Below are positions 14,446-15,266 of a DNA stretch of 15,266 nt, one piece after another. Location of the stretch: positions 1 through 15,266 of the forward strand of contig DAOVWR010000023.1 in assembly GCA_030636545.1 (NCBI GenBank), written 5' to 3'. The notes under the pieces were generated by a model. It was not told the origin of the DNA and searched no databases. It worked only from the letters and a program-made list of their open reading frames with translations. The stretch comes from Mycoplasmatota bacterium (GTDB lineage: Bacteria > Bacillota_I > Bacilli_A > Izemoplasmatales > Izemoplasmataceae). The position numbers and the translations under genes are program-made. Position 1 is the stretch's first letter, and each line of letters opens with the position of its first letter.

Positions 14446-15266
14446 CTTCTCCCTCCTTTACAATTGCATCAAAAGGACAGATTTGAAGACAAACATCACA
14501 TCCAACACAAGTATTTGAATCAATAATAACTTTTTTATTATCAGAATCAAAAATTAGTGATGGGCATCCACTTTTTAAACAAACTTTACAACCAGTACAT
14601 TTATCTTCAATAACAATGTCTTTTGTTTTCCACATTTCATTATATAGTCCGTAGTCTTCTTCTCGATATTTCTTTTTAAGTACACAAGGCCAATCAGTAA
14701 TAATAACTGATATTTCATCTAACTCTAGAGCCCAGTTAATAGTATCTTTTACAAGTTGTAAATCGTTTGGATTAACTCTTCTAATATGTTTAATCCCAAT
14801 AGCTCTACACATTGCTTCAATATCTAAAATGGTACTAAAATCTCCTTGAAGTTGATAGCCACTTCCTGGATTATCTTGTTGTCCTGTCATACCTGTTGTT
14901 CTATTATCTAAAATAACATTAATTGTATTTCCACCATTATAAACAGTATTAATTAGTGAGTTGATTCCTGTATGGAAGAAAGTCGAATCTCCTAATATTG
15001 AGACAACTCTTTTTTTATTATTAGGGTCTAAATCTAAAATCTTTTGTGCGCCATGTCCACTGCTTAGTGAAGCTCCCATACACACCAGCCAATCCATTAG
15101 ATTATATGGTTCTCCAACAGCTAAACTGTAGCAACCAATATCGCCTGCGACAACTATTTGTTTACGCTTTTTCCCCAGTTCATAGAAAAATCCTCTGTGT
15201 GGACACCCACTACAAAATGTTGGAGGTCTCCCTACAAATAATTCTTCATTAATTTCAACACCTTCA
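14438..15266 (-). CDS. iorA: Indolepyruvate:ferredoxin oxidoreductase, alpha subunit (5' end outside window)
   Basis: C-terminal 275 residues or so of IorA; the open frame continues to the right edge without a start, so the ATG at 15097 (MDWLVCMG) is internal. Visible features are PPTFCSGCPHRG near the edge, GDIGCYSL, and the thiamine-diphosphate motif beginning GDSTFFHTGI and ending ILDN, with TGMTGQQDNPGSG after it. The C-terminus has two ferredoxin-like clusters, CTGCKVCLKSGCP and CVGCDVCLQICP, which would hold [4Fe-4S] centres; the first has the longer CxxCxxCxxxxC spacing. It is cotranslated with iorB through an 8-nt overlap. The link to the arginine/ornithine genes is neighbourhood only. 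Confidence 0.96.
   Translation of the reverse strand, partial: EGVEINEELFVGRPPTFCSGCPHRGFFYELGKKRKQIVVAGDIGCYSLAVGEPYNLMDWLVCMGASLSSGHGAQKILDLDPNNKKRVVSILGDSTFFHTGINSLINTVYNGGNTINVILDNRTTGMTGQQDNPGSGYQLQGDFSTILDIEAMCRAIGIKHIRRVNPNDLQLVKDTINWALELDEISVIITDWPCVLKKKYREEDYGLYNEMWKTKDIVIEDKCTGCKVCLKSGCPSLIFDSDNKKVIIDSNTCVGCDVCLQICPFDAIVKEGEDE

Noticed and set aside
14438..15097. iorA as a complete 219-aa gene starting at 15097
   Set aside because: The frame stays open to the window edge and the added residues contain conserved IorA motifs (FCSGCPHRG, GDIGCYSL), so the gene is only cut by the window.
1..15266. Mycoplasma-type genetic code (TGA as Trp)
   Set aside because: Trp is TGG where checked (for example in oraE and iorA), and glmL ends at TGA next to the orr start.
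1..15266. tRNA or rRNA genes
   Set aside because: No tRNA-like cloverleaf, CCA end or rRNA-like stretch was recognised; the only GC-rich noncoding segment is the S10 leader.

Overview
The window comes from a low-GC, anaerobic-looking bacterium of the Bacillota or a related free-living Mollicutes-like lineage (Izemoplasma/Haloplasma-type lineages are a guess from composition and gene content only). Shine-Dalgarno sites are strong AGGAGG types. Tryptophan is TGG where I checked, and TGA ends one gene, so there is no sign of the mycoplasma code. Nearly everything is on the minus strand.

Right edge (13873-15266, minus): the 3' part of iorA and all of iorB, an indolepyruvate:ferredoxin oxidoreductase, closed by a hairpin near 13823-13855. 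Middle (13701 down to 1627, minus): eleven tightly packed or overlapping genes that look like one operon of about 12 kb, in the order ord, ortA, ortB, oraS, oraE, glmL-like, orr, alr, arcA, arcB, arcC. Left part: a Crp/Fnr-family regulator (992-1615, plus) facing arcC across a shared bidirectional terminator, then a divergent intergenic region (616-991), then the start of the S10 ribosomal operon (rpsJ, rplC; minus) behind a clear promoter and a structured leader.

Together the middle genes encode a closed route from arginine. Arginine deiminase, catabolic ornithine carbamoyltransferase and carbamate kinase give ornithine, ammonia, CO2 and ATP. Ornithine racemase makes D-ornithine. The B12/PLP aminomutase OraSE makes 2,4-diaminopentanoate, Ord oxidises it to 2-amino-4-oxopentanoate, and OrtAB cleaves that with CoA to acetyl-CoA and D-alanine. 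The adjacent alanine racemase would return D-alanine to L-alanine. No ArcD arginine/ornithine antiporter is seen, which fits ornithine being consumed rather than exported.

The points most worth a second look are the joining of the arginine deiminase and oxidative ornithine pathways with two racemases in one transcription unit; an unannotated 31-codon open frame between ord and ortA without a normal start; a recurrent 8-nt RTGARTAR gene overlap used five times; dyads lying on the predicted transcription starts of both the operon and the regulator; and a terminator palindrome that encodes the last codons of both converging genes.
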